Shown one piece after another: positions 52,124 through 63,575 of a stretch of 64,000 nt of DNA (position 1 is the first letter of the stretch; each line of letters starts with the position of its first letter). Source of the stretch: Castor canadensis (taxonomy: Eukaryota; Chordata; Mammalia; Rodentia; Castoridae); contig NC_133392.1 of the NCBI RefSeq assembly GCF_047511655.1, positions 27,480,001-27,544,000 of the forward strand, in the 5' to 3' direction. The notes beneath the pieces were generated by a model that had not been told where the DNA came from, searched no databases, and worked only from the letters and a program-made list of their open reading frames with translations. A program made the position numbers and the translations under genes.

Positions 52124-52363
52124 CTTTTTCTTCCTTCTGTGCTGGGGACCAAATGTCAGGCTTTGTACATGCTACCCAAGCTTTCTACCTACTGAGCTAC
52201 ATCTCCAGCTCTTGGGCTTTTTTTTTTTTTTTTTTCAGTACAGGGTGTTGTTACGTAGTTTAGGCTGTCGTAAATAAACTATGTAGCATAGGCTGCACTT
52301 GAACTCTTGATTGTTCTGCCTCTTCCTCCTGAGTTACAGATATGAACCACCATGACTGGCCAG
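52124..52363 (-). repeat. ID SINE and B1-like SINE (antisense)
   Basis: ID 52124-52212 ('ctacctactgagctacatctccagc'), then B1 52215-52363 ending 'gaaccaccatgactggcc'. Confidence 0.78.
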
Positions 52364-52613
52364 ACCTACAGACTTTTCAGGAGTTTTCCTTTTTATTTTA
52401 GAATCAGTGAACAGCTTCTGCTAAGTACTTACCAAGAATCAAGTACTTAAAATAGAAAAAGTATAAGATGAAGTCCCTGTGCTAAATATGTTTAATATCT
52501 AGTTGGGGAAGTTTTTTGGGCTTTGTTGTACACTCAAAGGAGAATCTTCTATCTGTTTTGACTGTATGTATTAAATAAAGATGATGTCTTAAGATAGAAT
52601 CTTTTGTACTGTT

Positions 52614-53092
52614 GGGTGCATCTCTCCCCCGACCCCCTTCTCAATACTAGGGATTGAACCCAGGCTTTATGTACCATAGGCAAACACTCCACCACTTGAA
52701 CCATGCCCCCAGTCCTTTTGTTTATATTTTGTTTTTGAAATAGGGTCTCATTAATTTTGCCTCAGATAGACTAGAACTCAGGATTCTCCCGCCTTTATCT
52801 CTCAAGTAGTTGGGATTATAGGTATCCAGTACTACACTTGGCAGTGCATCTCTTCTTTAAACAAAATTGTGATTTTGGTAATGCTCCCTTGGCTCACCCC
52901 TGTAATCTTAGCTACTCAGGAGACAGAGATCAGGAAGATTGTGGTTGAAGCCAGCTCTGAGCAAATAGTTCATGAGACCCTATCTGGAAAAAAATCCATC
53001 ATAAGAAAGGGCTGGTGGAGTGGCTCAAGTGGTAGAGTACCTGCCTAGCAAGCTCGAGGCCCTTAGTTCAAACTCCAGTGTTGAATTGATTT
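52614..53092. repeat. ID + B1-like SINE (-) and composite SINE (+)
   Basis: 52614-52845 antisense ID plus B1-like; 52876-53092 + composite full-tail element, which ends without an A tail in 'ccagtgttgaattgat'. Confidence 0.8.
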
Positions 53093-53568
53093 TGATTGGA
53101 AAAAGTAGTATATATGTTCCAAAAGCCATGGAACAAAATTAGTTCTGCTGGTTTACAAGTATCTGGAAATAAAATCAGGCTCTTTGTAGTCTTCTGTAGT
53201 TGTCTTTGGATGGGTTTAAATTTCATACCAAGAACTTAAGATTTAAGGAGGGGTGCGGAATCTTTGTCAACAATAGAACAAATCTGAGAGGTGAGGGAAT
53301 ACATGTAAATCTATAGTGGAAACCTGTAGGATTTTAAGTTCTCACTTGGAAGAAAAATTGAGAATTCCTTGAAGCAAGAGTGGAAAATTTGAGCATCATT
53401 CTGGGACCGCTTTTATATAGAATTGAAAAATACATTAAAATTTGATCTAAAATAGGGTTACAAATATATACAGTTAAATTTGAAAGTAGGATATGATTAT
53501 ATTCAGTTATTTTGAAATCATATTTTGGCCTCTTAATTGCTATTTTCTGCCTTGAATCTCTTTCCAGA

Positions 53569-53829
53569 GGAATTTCTGAAGACAGTCAAGTGCAATGTGA
53601 TTTATGAGGCAGTGAAGGCCAAGTACTTTGCAGTGAGGAGGACCTACTCACTTTGGAGAAATTGATGGAGCACATCAGTCTGCAGCACACTTCCTTCCTT
53701 AATAGTCCTAAGCTCGATCAATATTTGAAATTTAACTTCACCACCAGTCCATGGGCAGTGTGTGCTTTGCAGTCTTCCGTCTATCAACCTCAGATATACA
53801 GCCAGACCTATTACAGATGGAGCTAGTTA
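53569..53829 (+). pseudogene. unidentified coding-like segment (decayed exon or retrocopy)
   Basis: After a CTTTCCAG acceptor-like site (53562-53569), one frame reads about 33 codons (EEFLKTVKCNVIYEAVKAK...). A second frame, offset by one base near 53630, reads on to a TAG near 53829 (...SEEDLLTLEKLMEHISL..., ...YQPQIYSQTYYRW...). The two halves read naturally as one protein broken by a one-base frameshift. There is no A tail downstream, and I do not recognise the family. It could be a pseudogene, a lost exon, or chance. Confidence 0.35.
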
Positions 53830-54090
53830 CACTTTCCTGTTTGGTTTTGGATCTGCTTTAAGCCTTGTCCACTGGTGCATTTTAAGGATGTAAAATGTGT
53901 TGTGCTGTAGGCCATGTGATAATTTAAACCTTGACATTACCTGGTCCAGGCAGGGAGTGTTGGACAGATGTACAAGATCTATAGCCAGCATGGTTGTTTA
54001 TCATTTCTTCTTCCTGTAAAATTTCCCATTGAAATATCAATAGACTCTCTAGCATCGAGGAGAGGATTCTGACAGTGACTGTAACTTTCT

Positions 54091-54132
54091 TTTTCCTTCC
54101 TTCCTTCCTTCCTTCCTTCCTTCCTTCCTTTC
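54091..54132. repeat. (TTCC)n microsatellite
   Basis: About ten CCTT/TTCC units. Confidence 0.93.
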
Positions 54133-54488
54133 AGTTGATGTTAGGGGGAAGGGGAGAAAAGACTTTATGTTTTTGGAGCTTTTTAAGGTTCATAACAAGA
54201 TCGATAGGAAGGTACAGAGATACCCCATGTGTTCTCTGTCTCTATATTATTGACAGCCTCCCCCTTTAGCAGTATCTCCCACCAGAGTGGTATTTTTTTA
54301 TAGTTGATGAGCATACATTTACTTATACATCACTGTCACCCAATGATGTAGGGTACATTCTTGGGGTTGTATGTTCCATGGGTTTGGACAAATTTATCCT
54401 GACATCTATCCACTGTATAGTGTTGTACAGATTTTTTTCACTGCCCCAAAGTGTGACTTTTTTTTTTTCTTCCACAGGTTCTTTAACA

Positions 54489-57400
54489 ATGGCACAAGTA
54501 GAGAAACGGGGAGGTTTGCTCCGGAAATCTTCAGCATCCAAAAAACCACTAAAGGAAAAAGTGGTACTGATGTATGATGAGATCTTCATGGTAAGGCCTG
54601 GAGCCCTGTCATACTGCACAACTTGATTCCTTAATTTCTTATTCTAAAATGAGAAAAAACCTTACCTCTGTCTGCTGCTTTCAAACTGGTAAAAGAGGTT
54701 GGGGAAAGAGAAGAGGGAGGGAGGAGCTCGAGGACAAGGATAAGTTCTCATAGTAGGGATTATGATCATGTATTAATTACTATAGACTGTTATTATGTTC
54801 TTTTTTATGGTACTGCAGTTTGAACTTAGGGCTCATGCTTACTAGGCAGGTGCTCTAGCACTTGAGCCACACCTCCAACCCTATTACTGTGTTTTTACAC
54901 GTTTTTGCCATGAACTGGGTAAAGCAATTGGAAAGAGGGAAGAAGGCTGGGGAAATTTCTTTTCCAAACAACTTTTTTTTTTTTGGGGAGTTGGTACTAG
55001 AGGTTTGAACTCAGGGCCTTGTGCTTGCTAGGCAGGTGTTCTCCATCCACCAGCCCTGTTTTGTGTTAATTTTTTTTGTTTTGTTTTGCTTTGCTTGGGC
55101 TGGCCTTGAACCTTGATCCTTCTGATTTCTGCCTCTCAAGGAGGTAGGATTATAGGTGTGGGCCATCAGTGTCTGGCTCTATTTTTTTAATTTTTATTTT
55201 TGTGCTACTAGGGAATTTAGGACCTTGTGCTTGCCCTACAACTTGAGTCATGCCTCCAGCCTTTATAATTCAGATATTAAAAAAAAAAAATGCATTACTG
55301 CGTTCCATCCAAGTTGTTGGTGGCCAGAACAATTGTTTAGACTATATCATTTTTCAACTACATGTGATAACTGAAGAATTATTAGCAATTGGATTGGAGA
55401 TTTCTTTCAGTCTTCAGAACTGTTAATTGACCATGGTCCAAGCTTATGTTATAAAATATACCCTATGAAGGAAGGTTAGAGTAAGTAGACACCACGTGGG
55501 AGTACTTGCCCTCTGAAATTCTGGTTTTATTAGTAGGATATATAGAGTAATGCTTGGAGGGTTATCATATATTGAGTTCCTACTATGTAACTGGCACTAT
55601 TCCAAATGTGTCACTAAATTCATTAGTTTTAATTCTGACAAGAGCTCTGTGAGAATGTTGGTAATACCCTCATTTTACAGATGAGATAATGGGACCACAA
55701 TAGGAGAGTGATGGAGTTACGATTTGACTGGTACCTAACTCCAAACCTCTAACTCTTTCAGCTTTTTCATGGATGGCTCAGAATAAACAGTGCACTCAGC
55801 TAAATTAAAAAAAAAAAAAAAAAAAAAAGACTGAACTGTTGGTAAGCCTTGAAGATAGAATTTGACATGCAGAAAATTAATACAGTTGTCCAAGTAGTAC
55901 AAGTAGCTATAGAGAGGAAATAAATACAGCTGGGTCTACATATAAATCTTCTTTGAGCTTTGGGGATGGGAATGGCCTAGTCCATCAGTTCCCTGTTTAT
56001 CATTTGTAGACAACAAAATGACCTTACAGAAATGCAAGGGTCAAAATTAATCCCTGATCCGGAAGAAGACTTGAGAGAAAGTGGTAGAAAAAGTTGTCTA
56101 AATGAGTACCTTATGAGTAAGCTAGTGATGTTGCATCTCTACCTGTATGCCCAGTTCTCAATTAAAAATCCAGAAAAGATTCTTAGTAAATTTTTTTTTA
56201 GACTAGGAGTTCTTAACCAATTAAGATCTTTGTGGTAGTAATTTTCAAAGGTCAGATTAAGATAAGGTGGTAGTGGGCAATTGTCATGCTGATTTTGTTG
56301 TGTCATTAGCCTGCCTGTGAAGTAGGACTTCCTTCTCTTTTTCTTATTTAACCCACTAAACTTCTGACTTCCTAGAATTTCTGTTTGAAAATTATTGCTA
56401 ACAAATTTTGGAATTTAGCATTATAATTTTGCTAGCTTTTGGATCAATTTGAATTAAGAAAAGAACATGTTAAGATCTCTACAAGTTAGGTGCTGGTGGC
56501 TCATGCTTGTAATCCTAGCTTCTTGGGAGGCTGAAATCTGGAGGATCATGGTTTGAGGCTATAGTTTGGGCAAATAGTTTGCAAGACCCCATCTCCAAAA
56601 TAACCAGAGCAAAATAGACAGGAGGTATGGTTCAAGTGTAGAGTTCCTTCTTTGCAAGCGTGAAGCCCTGAGTTCAAATCCCAGTCCTGACCAAAAAAAA
56701 AAAAAAGCTGTGAAAGGACTAAATGCCATGTATGAGGCCTGGGTTCAATCCCCAGCACCACAAACAACAGTAACAAACAGGGAACTAGAGCTGGAAGCAT
56801 GGCTCAAGAGGTAGAGTGCTTAAGGCCCTGAGTTCAAACCTCAGTACCACCAACAAACTACTGCCAAATAACAAAGAACTAAATGCAAGTATAAACAGTT
56901 AAAACATGATTATGATGTAAAAACCATTGCAAGATTACTTGGATGATCTGGGTTCTGAATCCTGTACTTCTGTAGGTCACTTCACTTTGTGGACCCTCTT
57001 TCCTGGAAGGAGGACAATGATAATAACTGCCCTTCCTCGCTGAGCAGTTGTATTTTATCTGTGAATGGGTTTGAGAAGAACACTTTCTAAGTATAAAGGG
57101 GATGTATTGTAACATGACTGACTTAATCGTATGTTTAGGTTCAGTTCTTTCTAGAAGAGAAATATTTGAAGGAAATTATTTGAAGCATTATTTAACTTTT
57201 GGTGCAAGGAATATCTATCCATGTGTAATGTCTTTCTTTAGTAAAAAACAAAATCTCAAAATAAAAAACTGTTGTTCTTCTCTTCATTATAGCAATTGAG
57301 GATGAAAAACATTTTCAAAGTTAATTTCAAAAGCTAAACTTGACTATATGTAGTCTTAATGCTTGTAAGCTGGGAAAGTTGAACATGGCTTATCTTCTTG

Positions 57401-58538
57401 TTTCAGACAGAGGACCCTAGTAAGTGTAGTCCTCGGTTTTGGGAGGAGCTCTTCCTTATGAAGGTAAGTAGGGCTAGGTGGCATATGTGGGTTTTCCTGG
57501 AAACCGAAATTGCCATATTATATTCTAGTTGCTACACTAAAAACGTGCTTAGGCCCTTATTGTTTCATTGGCAGGTGAATTTAGAATACCTAGAAGGCAA
57601 GCTGGAATCCCTTGATGGTGAGGAGTTAATGAAGATCAAGGACAATATTAATTGTTTATTTCAGCACTGCATCCAGGCTCTGGGAGAGGAGCATCCAATT
57701 CGAGTTGTCAATGCATTACAGGTACAAGGCTGGGAGACTGGGGAAGTCTTGTTTAACAGGAGAAATGAATTATAAACTATCTGTTGGAACCTGAGGAACC
57801 TAAAATTGCCCTTAGGTATGAGGCTTTCTTTTCTTTTTAAAATTTCTTTAAGTAATCAAATATCTGTATCTTATTTGTTTAGTCATCTTCCTGTTTAAAC
57901 AAATTGATGCTTACAGTAATAATCTTGTTCATTTGTATAATTTAATTTAACACCAAGACAGATTGACAAAATTTTTGTTATTACTTGAGGAAAGAAAGAA
58001 GAGAAGAAACTAAGGCAAAGATAATTATAGCAAACATTAGAAGATACTCTTTTTGCTTTTTGGTGGGACTGGGGTTTGAACTCAGGGCTTTGTGCTTGCA
58101 AAGCGGGTACTCTACTGCTTGAGCCACACTTCCAGTCCATTTTGCTGTGGTTATTTTGGAAATGAGGGGTTCTTAACAGGCATAAGCCACTAGCGTTTGT
58201 CTTTTTATCAGATTTGTAAAGGGGTCTATAACTCAAAAAACATTAAGAATCACTTTTTTAAAAAATCTTTTAAAGGTCCTGGGGATGAAACCCAGGGCTT
58301 ACATATGCTAGGCGAGCGCTCTATCACTGAACTACATCTCTACAAGACTCACTGTCCTTAATGCTAAGTGGCATCATCATGAGGAAGGAAGATTCATTCA
58401 ACAGCCTTTTTTTTTTTTTTTTTGGCAGTTCTGGGTTTTGACCCTCAGGGTCTGTGCTTACTAGGCAAGCACTCTGTCACTTGAGTTACACCCACCCCCC
58501 CTTTTTGCTTTACTTAGTTTTTGAATAGGGTGGGTCTC

Positions 58539-58573
<35 letters not shown>

Positions 58574-59340
58574 GTGGTGGTACTGTAACCCTAGCTACTC
58601 AGGAGGCAGAGATCAGGAGGGTCGCAGTTTGAAGCCAGCCTTGGGCAAATAATTTGTGAGACCCTGTCTCAAAAAAACAAACAAAAAAATCACATAAAAA
58701 GAGGTGGCAGAGTGGCCCAAGTGGTATGGTGCCTGCCTAGCAAGCATGAGGCCCTGAGTTCAAAGCCTAATACTGCCAAAAAAAAAAAAATTAATAAAAC
58801 ATTTATCAATCCCACAATTCAAATTCAGGAAATATTTTTTAGTTTTGAATATCTCCTTATACTCTGTTTGTAGTATAATTTTAAAAAAGAGATGACCAAA
58901 AAAAAAAACCCCAACAAAATTTAGAGCAGCTGCCTTGTAAGCATAAGGCCCTGAGTTTCAAACCCCATTACCACCAAAAAAACAAAAAAAAGAAAAAAGG
59001 AATGGCCGACAGAACAAAAACTGAGGATGACAACAGCCTCAGTTACTGTTTCTCTTTTAATTCCTGGGTTTTGTTAAGACTTAGACTATGTTTTAGAAAT
59101 CAGAGTAACAGAAATTGAAGGTCAGCTTTGTAAGGAGATGGTTCTGAGGTTGCATTGTGAGGCTACAAATTTAGTGCCCTTCTAATTTTGAGAGTTCCTC
59201 TCTGCACATAATTCATTCTCTCATCTCTGCAGACATTGTGTGCACTTATTCGGGGAGTCCACCAAAAGAATAAGTCTACCTCTGGGTTTGACATTATCAA
59301 CATGCTGATGGGCTTTGATAAGGCGGAGCTGTGCATGAAG
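54489..59340 (+). CDS. ARMH3: armadillo-like helical domain protein 3 (ARMH3 / C10orf76), N-terminal part
   Basis: Coding exons visible: 54489-54590 (34 codons, from acceptor AG 54476-54477), 57407-57463 (19), 57575-57721 (49) and 59233-59340 (36). All are phase 0 with GT donors (GTAAGG, GTAAGT, GTACAA, GTGAGG). They encode the first 138 residues ([20 protein letters not shown] ... [14 protein letters not shown]) of a protein of about 689 aa in human. ARMH3 is a cytosolic armadillo-like protein that associates with GBF1 and PI4KB at the Golgi, supports PI4P supply and secretion, and is a reported enterovirus host factor. The basic N terminus precedes helical repeats. The ATG context is ACAATGG, with G at +4. 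The next exons lie past 64000, so the C-terminal DUF1741 region is not visible. Confidence 0.95.
54803..55262 (-). repeat. SINE cluster in ARMH3 intron 2
   Basis: 54803-54882 tRNA-type unit, 54969-55180 diverged composite, 55192-55262 ID stub, all antisense. Confidence 0.78.
55560..55765 (+). repeat. L2/MIR-type ancient repeat
   Basis: 'tattgagttcctactatgtaactggcac' and 'tcattttacagatgagataatggg' are typical of ancient L2/MIR ends. Confidence 0.65.
55766..56485. other. ARMH3 intron 2, unique sequence
   Basis: An A22 run lies at about 55806-55828. I see nothing else. Confidence 0.45.
56486..56860 (+). repeat. composite SINE (B subtype), ID stub and tRNA-type unit
   Basis: 56486-56703 composite with 'ataaccagagcaaaatagac'; 56704-56766 the 3' half of an ID; 56785-56860 a tRNA-type unit ('gctggaagcatggctcaagagg'). 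Confidence 0.85.
56920..57080 (+). repeat. MIR element
   Basis: 'ggatgatctgggttctgaatcctgtac' followed by 'aggacaatgataataactgcc' matches MIR order. It ends about 330 bp before ARMH3 exon 3. Confidence 0.65.
58052..58500 (-). repeat. antisense SINEs: composite (head-truncated), ID, tRNA-type
   Basis: 58052-58204 composite with the B-type linker; 58262-58345 ID; 58405-58500 tRNA-type with a T18 run. Confidence 0.8.
58537..58573. repeat. (CT)n microsatellite
   Basis: About 17 CT units. Confidence 0.93.
58563..59000 (+). repeat. composite SINE and tRNA-type SINE
   Basis: 58563-58792 composite full-tail form, whose 5' end is replaced by CT repeats; 58917-59000 tRNA-type tail part. They lie 230-670 bp before ARMH3 exon 5. 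Confidence 0.82.
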
Positions 59341-59503
59341 GTGAGGCATAAGCTGTGGATATGCCTGTGAATGGCTGCTTCTGACAATTGTTCATGGGTG
59401 CCATCTGCAGACATGCACTAGAAGATACGGATTCAGATAGATAAAGATGATTGCAATTGGTCTTTTATATGGATTTGTGTGTGTGTGTGCATGTGCGTGT
59501 GTG

Positions 59504-60500
59504 TGACTGGGGTTTGAACTCAGGGTTATGTACCTGCAAAGCAGGCACTCTACTGCTTGAGCCATACCACCAGTCCATTTTGCTCTGATTATTTTGGGAG
59601 ATGGAGTCTGTTGAACTGTTTGCCTGGGCTGGCCTTGAACCAAGATCCTTCTGATCTTAGCCTCCCAAGGATTATAGGCATTAGCCTCTGGCCTCTGGAC
59701 TGGATGTTTTTACTTAACAGATTTTATCTGAATAAAGGAAAATTTTCAGTTAAATTTGAATTGAGGTATCCTTTCCCTGTAGGATATAGACTGTATAGTT
59801 TATTTTGTTATTTATATCAATATAGTCATACCTTTGTACAAATATTTGTTTATTTAAGGCAGTACTGGAAAACTTAGAGCCTCATGCTTGCTAAGCAGGA
59901 ACTCATCCACTTGAGCCATTCTACCAGCCCTATTTGCATTGGTTAGTTTTTGTTTGTTTGTTTGGGGTGGGGTTTGAACTCAGGGCTGCATTGGTTGTTT
60001 TTGAGGTAGGGTCTTGCTTTATGCTTGTGCTGGCCTGGACTGTGATCCTCCCAATTATGCTTCACTGAGTAGCTGCCATTCCACTGCTCCCAGTTGTTGT
60101 TTTTTTTTCTTGCCACTCCACCAGCCTCTAGCTATTGGTTGAGATGAGGTCTCTTGAACTTTTTTGCTGAGGGTGGTCTTCAACCTCATTCCTCCCAATC
60201 TCCACTGCTTAAGTAGAAAGACTTAACAGGCTTGAGCCACACCGGGCAACATTTATGAATTTAAATAAAATATAGCAAATTAATATGTAAGAATAAATTT
60301 ATTTATTGATTGATTGATTTGTAGTGCTGGGGATTGAACCCAAGGGTATTGTGCATGCTGGTCAAGTGTTCTCCCACTCAGAGTCTTCTGTTTTTTTGAG
60401 TGCCACTATGTTGCTCAGGCTGGTCTCGAACTTTAGGGCTCAAGTGTTCCTTCTTCCTCACCCTCCTCAGTAGCTGGGAGTATAAGCATGTACCCCCATG
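59504..60500 (-). repeat. run of antisense SINEs
   Basis: 59504-59697 composite, B-type linker; 59858-60090 tRNA-type unit plus a diverged head interrupted by a second 'gggtttgaactcagggct'; 60110-60250 head-like remnant; 60299-60500 ID plus B1-like. Confidence 0.72.
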
Positions 60501-60539
60501 CCCAGTTGAGAATTTTTATATCTACTGTTGGACATTATT

Positions 60540-61350
60540 TTCTTTTAATAACAGCTTAATAATCCACATATATAATTCACCTTTTTAAAGTGTATAATCC
60601 ACTTTAGTATTTTCACAGAATTGAATAGTTATCACCATTATTATTTTCAGAACCCATTTTCATTATCCTCAAAAAGAAAACATGTACCCATTAGCAGTTA
60701 CTCCTTATTACCTCCTCTCCATAGCCCCTGGAAACTATTAATTTCCTATATGTCTCTGAATTCACCTACTCTCGATACTTAATATAAGTGGAATCATATG
60801 TGGCTTTTTCTTTCTGATATTTACTTAGCATAGTATTTCAGTTTTCGTCCATGTTATTAAATGTATTGGTATTTCATTACTTTTGTGTGTGTGTGTGAAA
60901 TTATACTCCATTGGATAGGTATATTACAGTTTATTCATTCCTCATTTGATGGACATTTGGGTTGTTTCAACATTTTGTCTCTTGTGAATAATGCTACTCT
61001 GTACATTTACATGTAAGTTTTTGCATAGATGGATGTTTTCAATTCTCTTAGTCATATACCTAGTAGTAAGTAGAATTGCTGGGTCATATAGTAACTGCTT
61101 TTAATATTTGAGAAGCTGCCAAATCATTTTTTTATAGTAGTTATTCCATTTTGCAATTTTACCAGCAATGTATGAAGGATCTGATTTTTCCACATCACAT
61201 TAACAATTTGGTTTTTGTTTTATTCCATTTTTTTGGAGAAATATTTATTTAAATCATTTGCCCATGTCTAGATTAGGTTATCTTTTTATTGTTGTAAGAA
61301 TTCTTTATATTCTATATATAAGCCCCTTGTCAATATATGATTTGCAGTTT
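60540..61350 (-). repeat. old L1 (L1M-type) 3' region
   Basis: Antisense landmarks in order: 'agtatttcagttttcgtccatg', 'gatggacatttgggttgtttc', 'gtagaattgctgggtcatatag', 'accagcaatgtatgaagg', 'aagccccttgtcaatatatg'. This is an ancient, inactive fragment. Confidence 0.85.
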
Positions 61351-61984
61351 TTGATTCTATCTTGAATGATTGAATGATGTTTACAATAAGAACTTTGTGG
61401 AACTTGTCTTCTGTCATTCACTAAACTTACATCTGTCTACTAAAGAAATCCTAGTAGTGGTTAGGTTACCAAAAAGGTTATGAATATTCAAAGATATAGT
61501 ACCTAGCACCATTTTAAAATTCTGGTCTCTTACAGTTCATATATATGTTGTGGTAAAATCTAAGACATCTCTTTCATTCTCATTTTTGTAATTTCTGTTT
61601 ATATGCTGATGACTACTTACTGTCTCTTACTGTTAGCCGTAACATCCTCTCTTGAACTGCAGAGTTGTATACTCTAAGAACTTATTGGATATTCTTTTTT
61701 TTTTTTTCTTGGATATTCTCATTCACGTATCCTGTAAGTGTCTCTTGCTTGACATGTCCAAAACGGAATTCATTGTTTTTCCTGTGTCTGTTCTTTATTC
61801 ACTTCTTCTTAGTCCCCCAAGCCAAAAACATGGAAGTTCTCTCTTTTATCTCCAGATGATCACCACAGGTAGTCTTACCTTAGCACATAATTCCCATACC
61901 TGTTCCCCCTTCACTGTCACTGTTCCTATTATCTCTCACTTAAACTATAGCAGTGATGGTAATGCCTTCATTCTTTTATTTTAT

Positions 61985-62070
61985 TTTTTTTGGTGGAAAT
62001 GGGATTTGAACTCAGGGCTTTATGCTTATAAGGCAGACACTCTACCACTTGAGCCATACCTCCATCCCTG
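61985..62070 (-). repeat. tRNA-derived SINE in L2
   Basis: 'gggatttgaactcagggctt' followed by 'actctaccacttgagccatacc'; antisense. Confidence 0.82.
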
Positions 62071-62084
62071 TCATTCATTCATTT

Positions 62085-62225
62085 ATTTTTTATTTTTTTA
62101 TTGTTGTGCTGGGTGGGTGTACATAATGTACATAATGGCATTTACAAAAGTTCTTACAATATAGCAAACATATCATATTTGAATTCACCCCCCTCATCAT
62201 TCTCCTTTATCCTCTTTTTTCCCCT
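62085..62225 (-). repeat. L1-like 3' terminal fragment
   Basis: 'ttgttgtgctgggtgggtgtacataatg' to 'cttgaattcacccccctcatc'-like sequence has the look of a reverse L1 3' UTR with a pyrimidine-rich end. Family not certain. Confidence 0.5.
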
Positions 62226-62568
62226 CATTCTCTTTTTTGACAAATATTTGTTGCCTCTAAATAAGTGGTAAGCACTTATATAGAGGCAAATAGACATAGC
62301 TCAGGGAATTGATAGATTAGTTCTCATTGGTCTTCATCCCTCCAGGCTACCATTTTTAAATCTGTCATTCACAGTGACATTAGAATGATGTATCTTATAC
62401 TCAGATCATTCCTGCTTAAGACCCTTCATTAGTCTCCTATTCCTAACAGAGTAAAAAGTTTGTAAGTTAGCCTTATTAAACTTTGAGGACCTGCACTATC
62501 AGTCTCATTTCTCACCACTGTGCCTCACTCTATACTGCCATAACAGACTACTTGCATTCTATCTAGGG

Positions 62569-63070
62569 CCTTTTTTTTTTTTTTTTTTTTTTTTCCCTGG
62601 TGGGATTGGGGTTTGTACTCAGGGCTTCATACTTGCAAAGCAGGCGTACTGCTTGAACCATAACTCCAGTCCATTTTGCTCTTCCTTTTTTTTTTTCCTT
62701 TGGGAGGTGGGATCTCAAGTACTGTTTGGGTTGGCTTCCAACTGTGATCTTCCAGATCTCAGCCTTCCAAGTAGCTAGAATTACAGGCGTGAGCCACCAG
62801 TGCCTGGTTGTTTTTCTTAGACAGGGTCTCACTGTGCAGTCCAGGCTGACCTCAAACTTGCAGTCCTCCTGTTTCAGCCCCCATAGTGCTAAGATTACAG
62901 GCATGTACCACCATGCCTGGTTTCTAAGTACCATTTATTTCATTCCTCATATGTCCTTTTTTTTCTTCCAGGCCAGGGTTTCTTTACATAGCCCCCGGCC
63001 ATCCTCAAACTCTAGATCCTTTTACCTTAGCCTCCCAAGTGCTGAGATTATAGGCATGAATCACCAACCC
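62569..63070 (-). repeat. composite SINE and two B1-like SINEs (antisense)
   Basis: 62569-62805 composite with T22 and the 'attttgctcttcc' linker; 62806-62925 B1-like; 62955-63070 diverged B1-like. Confidence 0.8.
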
Positions 63071-63074
63071 TTGC

Positions 63075-63485
63075 TCCTTTGTGTCTTTGAGCATGCTGAT
63101 GCCTATCTGGAATCTCTTTCCTCCTCAAATTTTAATTAATTCCTACTGATTTTTCAAAAATAACACCCCTCAGAGGTCCTGGAATAGATGACTTTTGAGC
63201 TAATTTTCTTCCTCCATGTATATTTCTTTTTTTTTTCTTTTATTATTCATATGTGCATACAAGGCTTGGGTCATTTCTCCCCCTGCTCCCACCCCCTCCC
63301 TTACCACCCACTCCACCCCCTCCCTCTCCCCTGTATATTTCTGAATTAAAACTATTTGCTTATTTTTCCCTCCTATTAGACTAAAAAAAAAAATGCCATG
63401 AGAGCAAGGGTTATTTTTTCTTATATCCTTTGAAGGCATATTATTTAGCATAGAGTAGGTGCTCACATTTATTGAATTGAACTGA
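63075..63485 (+). repeat. L2 3' end split by a young L1 stub
   Basis: 'gcctatctggaatctctttcc' and 'cccctcagaggtcctgg' precede the L1 stub. 'catgagagcaagggttatttt' and 'agtaggtgctcacatttattgaattga' follow it. Confidence 0.72.
63228..63331 (-). repeat. L1 3' end, 104-bp 5'-truncated insertion
   Basis: Reverse of the same 3' terminus as 15628-16229: 'ttattattcatatgtgcatacaaggc', 'gtcatttctccccctgctcccac', C-rich tract. Perfect 11-bp target duplication TGTATATTTCT (63217-63227 and 63332-63342). Confidence 0.92.
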
Positions 63486-63490
63486 CACAG

Positions 63491-63575
63491 CTTTTTTTGG
63501 CAATACTAGGGTTTGATTTCAGGACCTCACACTTGATAGGCAGGCACTCTGCCACTTGAGCCCCATTTCCAGCTG
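63491..63575 (-). repeat. tRNA-derived SINE
   Basis: 'agggtttgatttcaggacctcacacttgataggcaggcac' (split) followed by 'cttgagccccatttccagc'; antisense. Confidence 0.8.

Larger units (their letters stand above)
43079..54477 (+). other. ARMH3: ARMH3 intron 1 (about 11.4 kb)
   Basis: It starts in the CpG island (to about 43350) and is then AT-richer with many SINEs, a U6 pseudogene, a CA microsatellite, and MIR and L2 remnants. An L2/MIR-like piece is at about 43995-44060. A coding-like segment of unknown origin at 53569-53829 is listed separately. Confidence 0.7.
61590..62568 (+). repeat. L2 element, split
   Basis: 'tgctgatgactacttactgtc', 'cttgacatgtccaaaacggaa' and 'agatcattcctgcttaagacccttcattagtctcc' (split) follow L2 order. 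It is interrupted by a tRNA-type SINE (61985-62070) and a 3'-end L1-like piece (about 62085-62225). A long open frame here (about 170 codons) is a by-product. Confidence 0.75.

Noticed and set aside
61652-62164. 170-codon frame on + in ARMH3 intron 5
   Set aside because: It crosses an L2 element, a SINE and an L1-like end, so it is not a gene.
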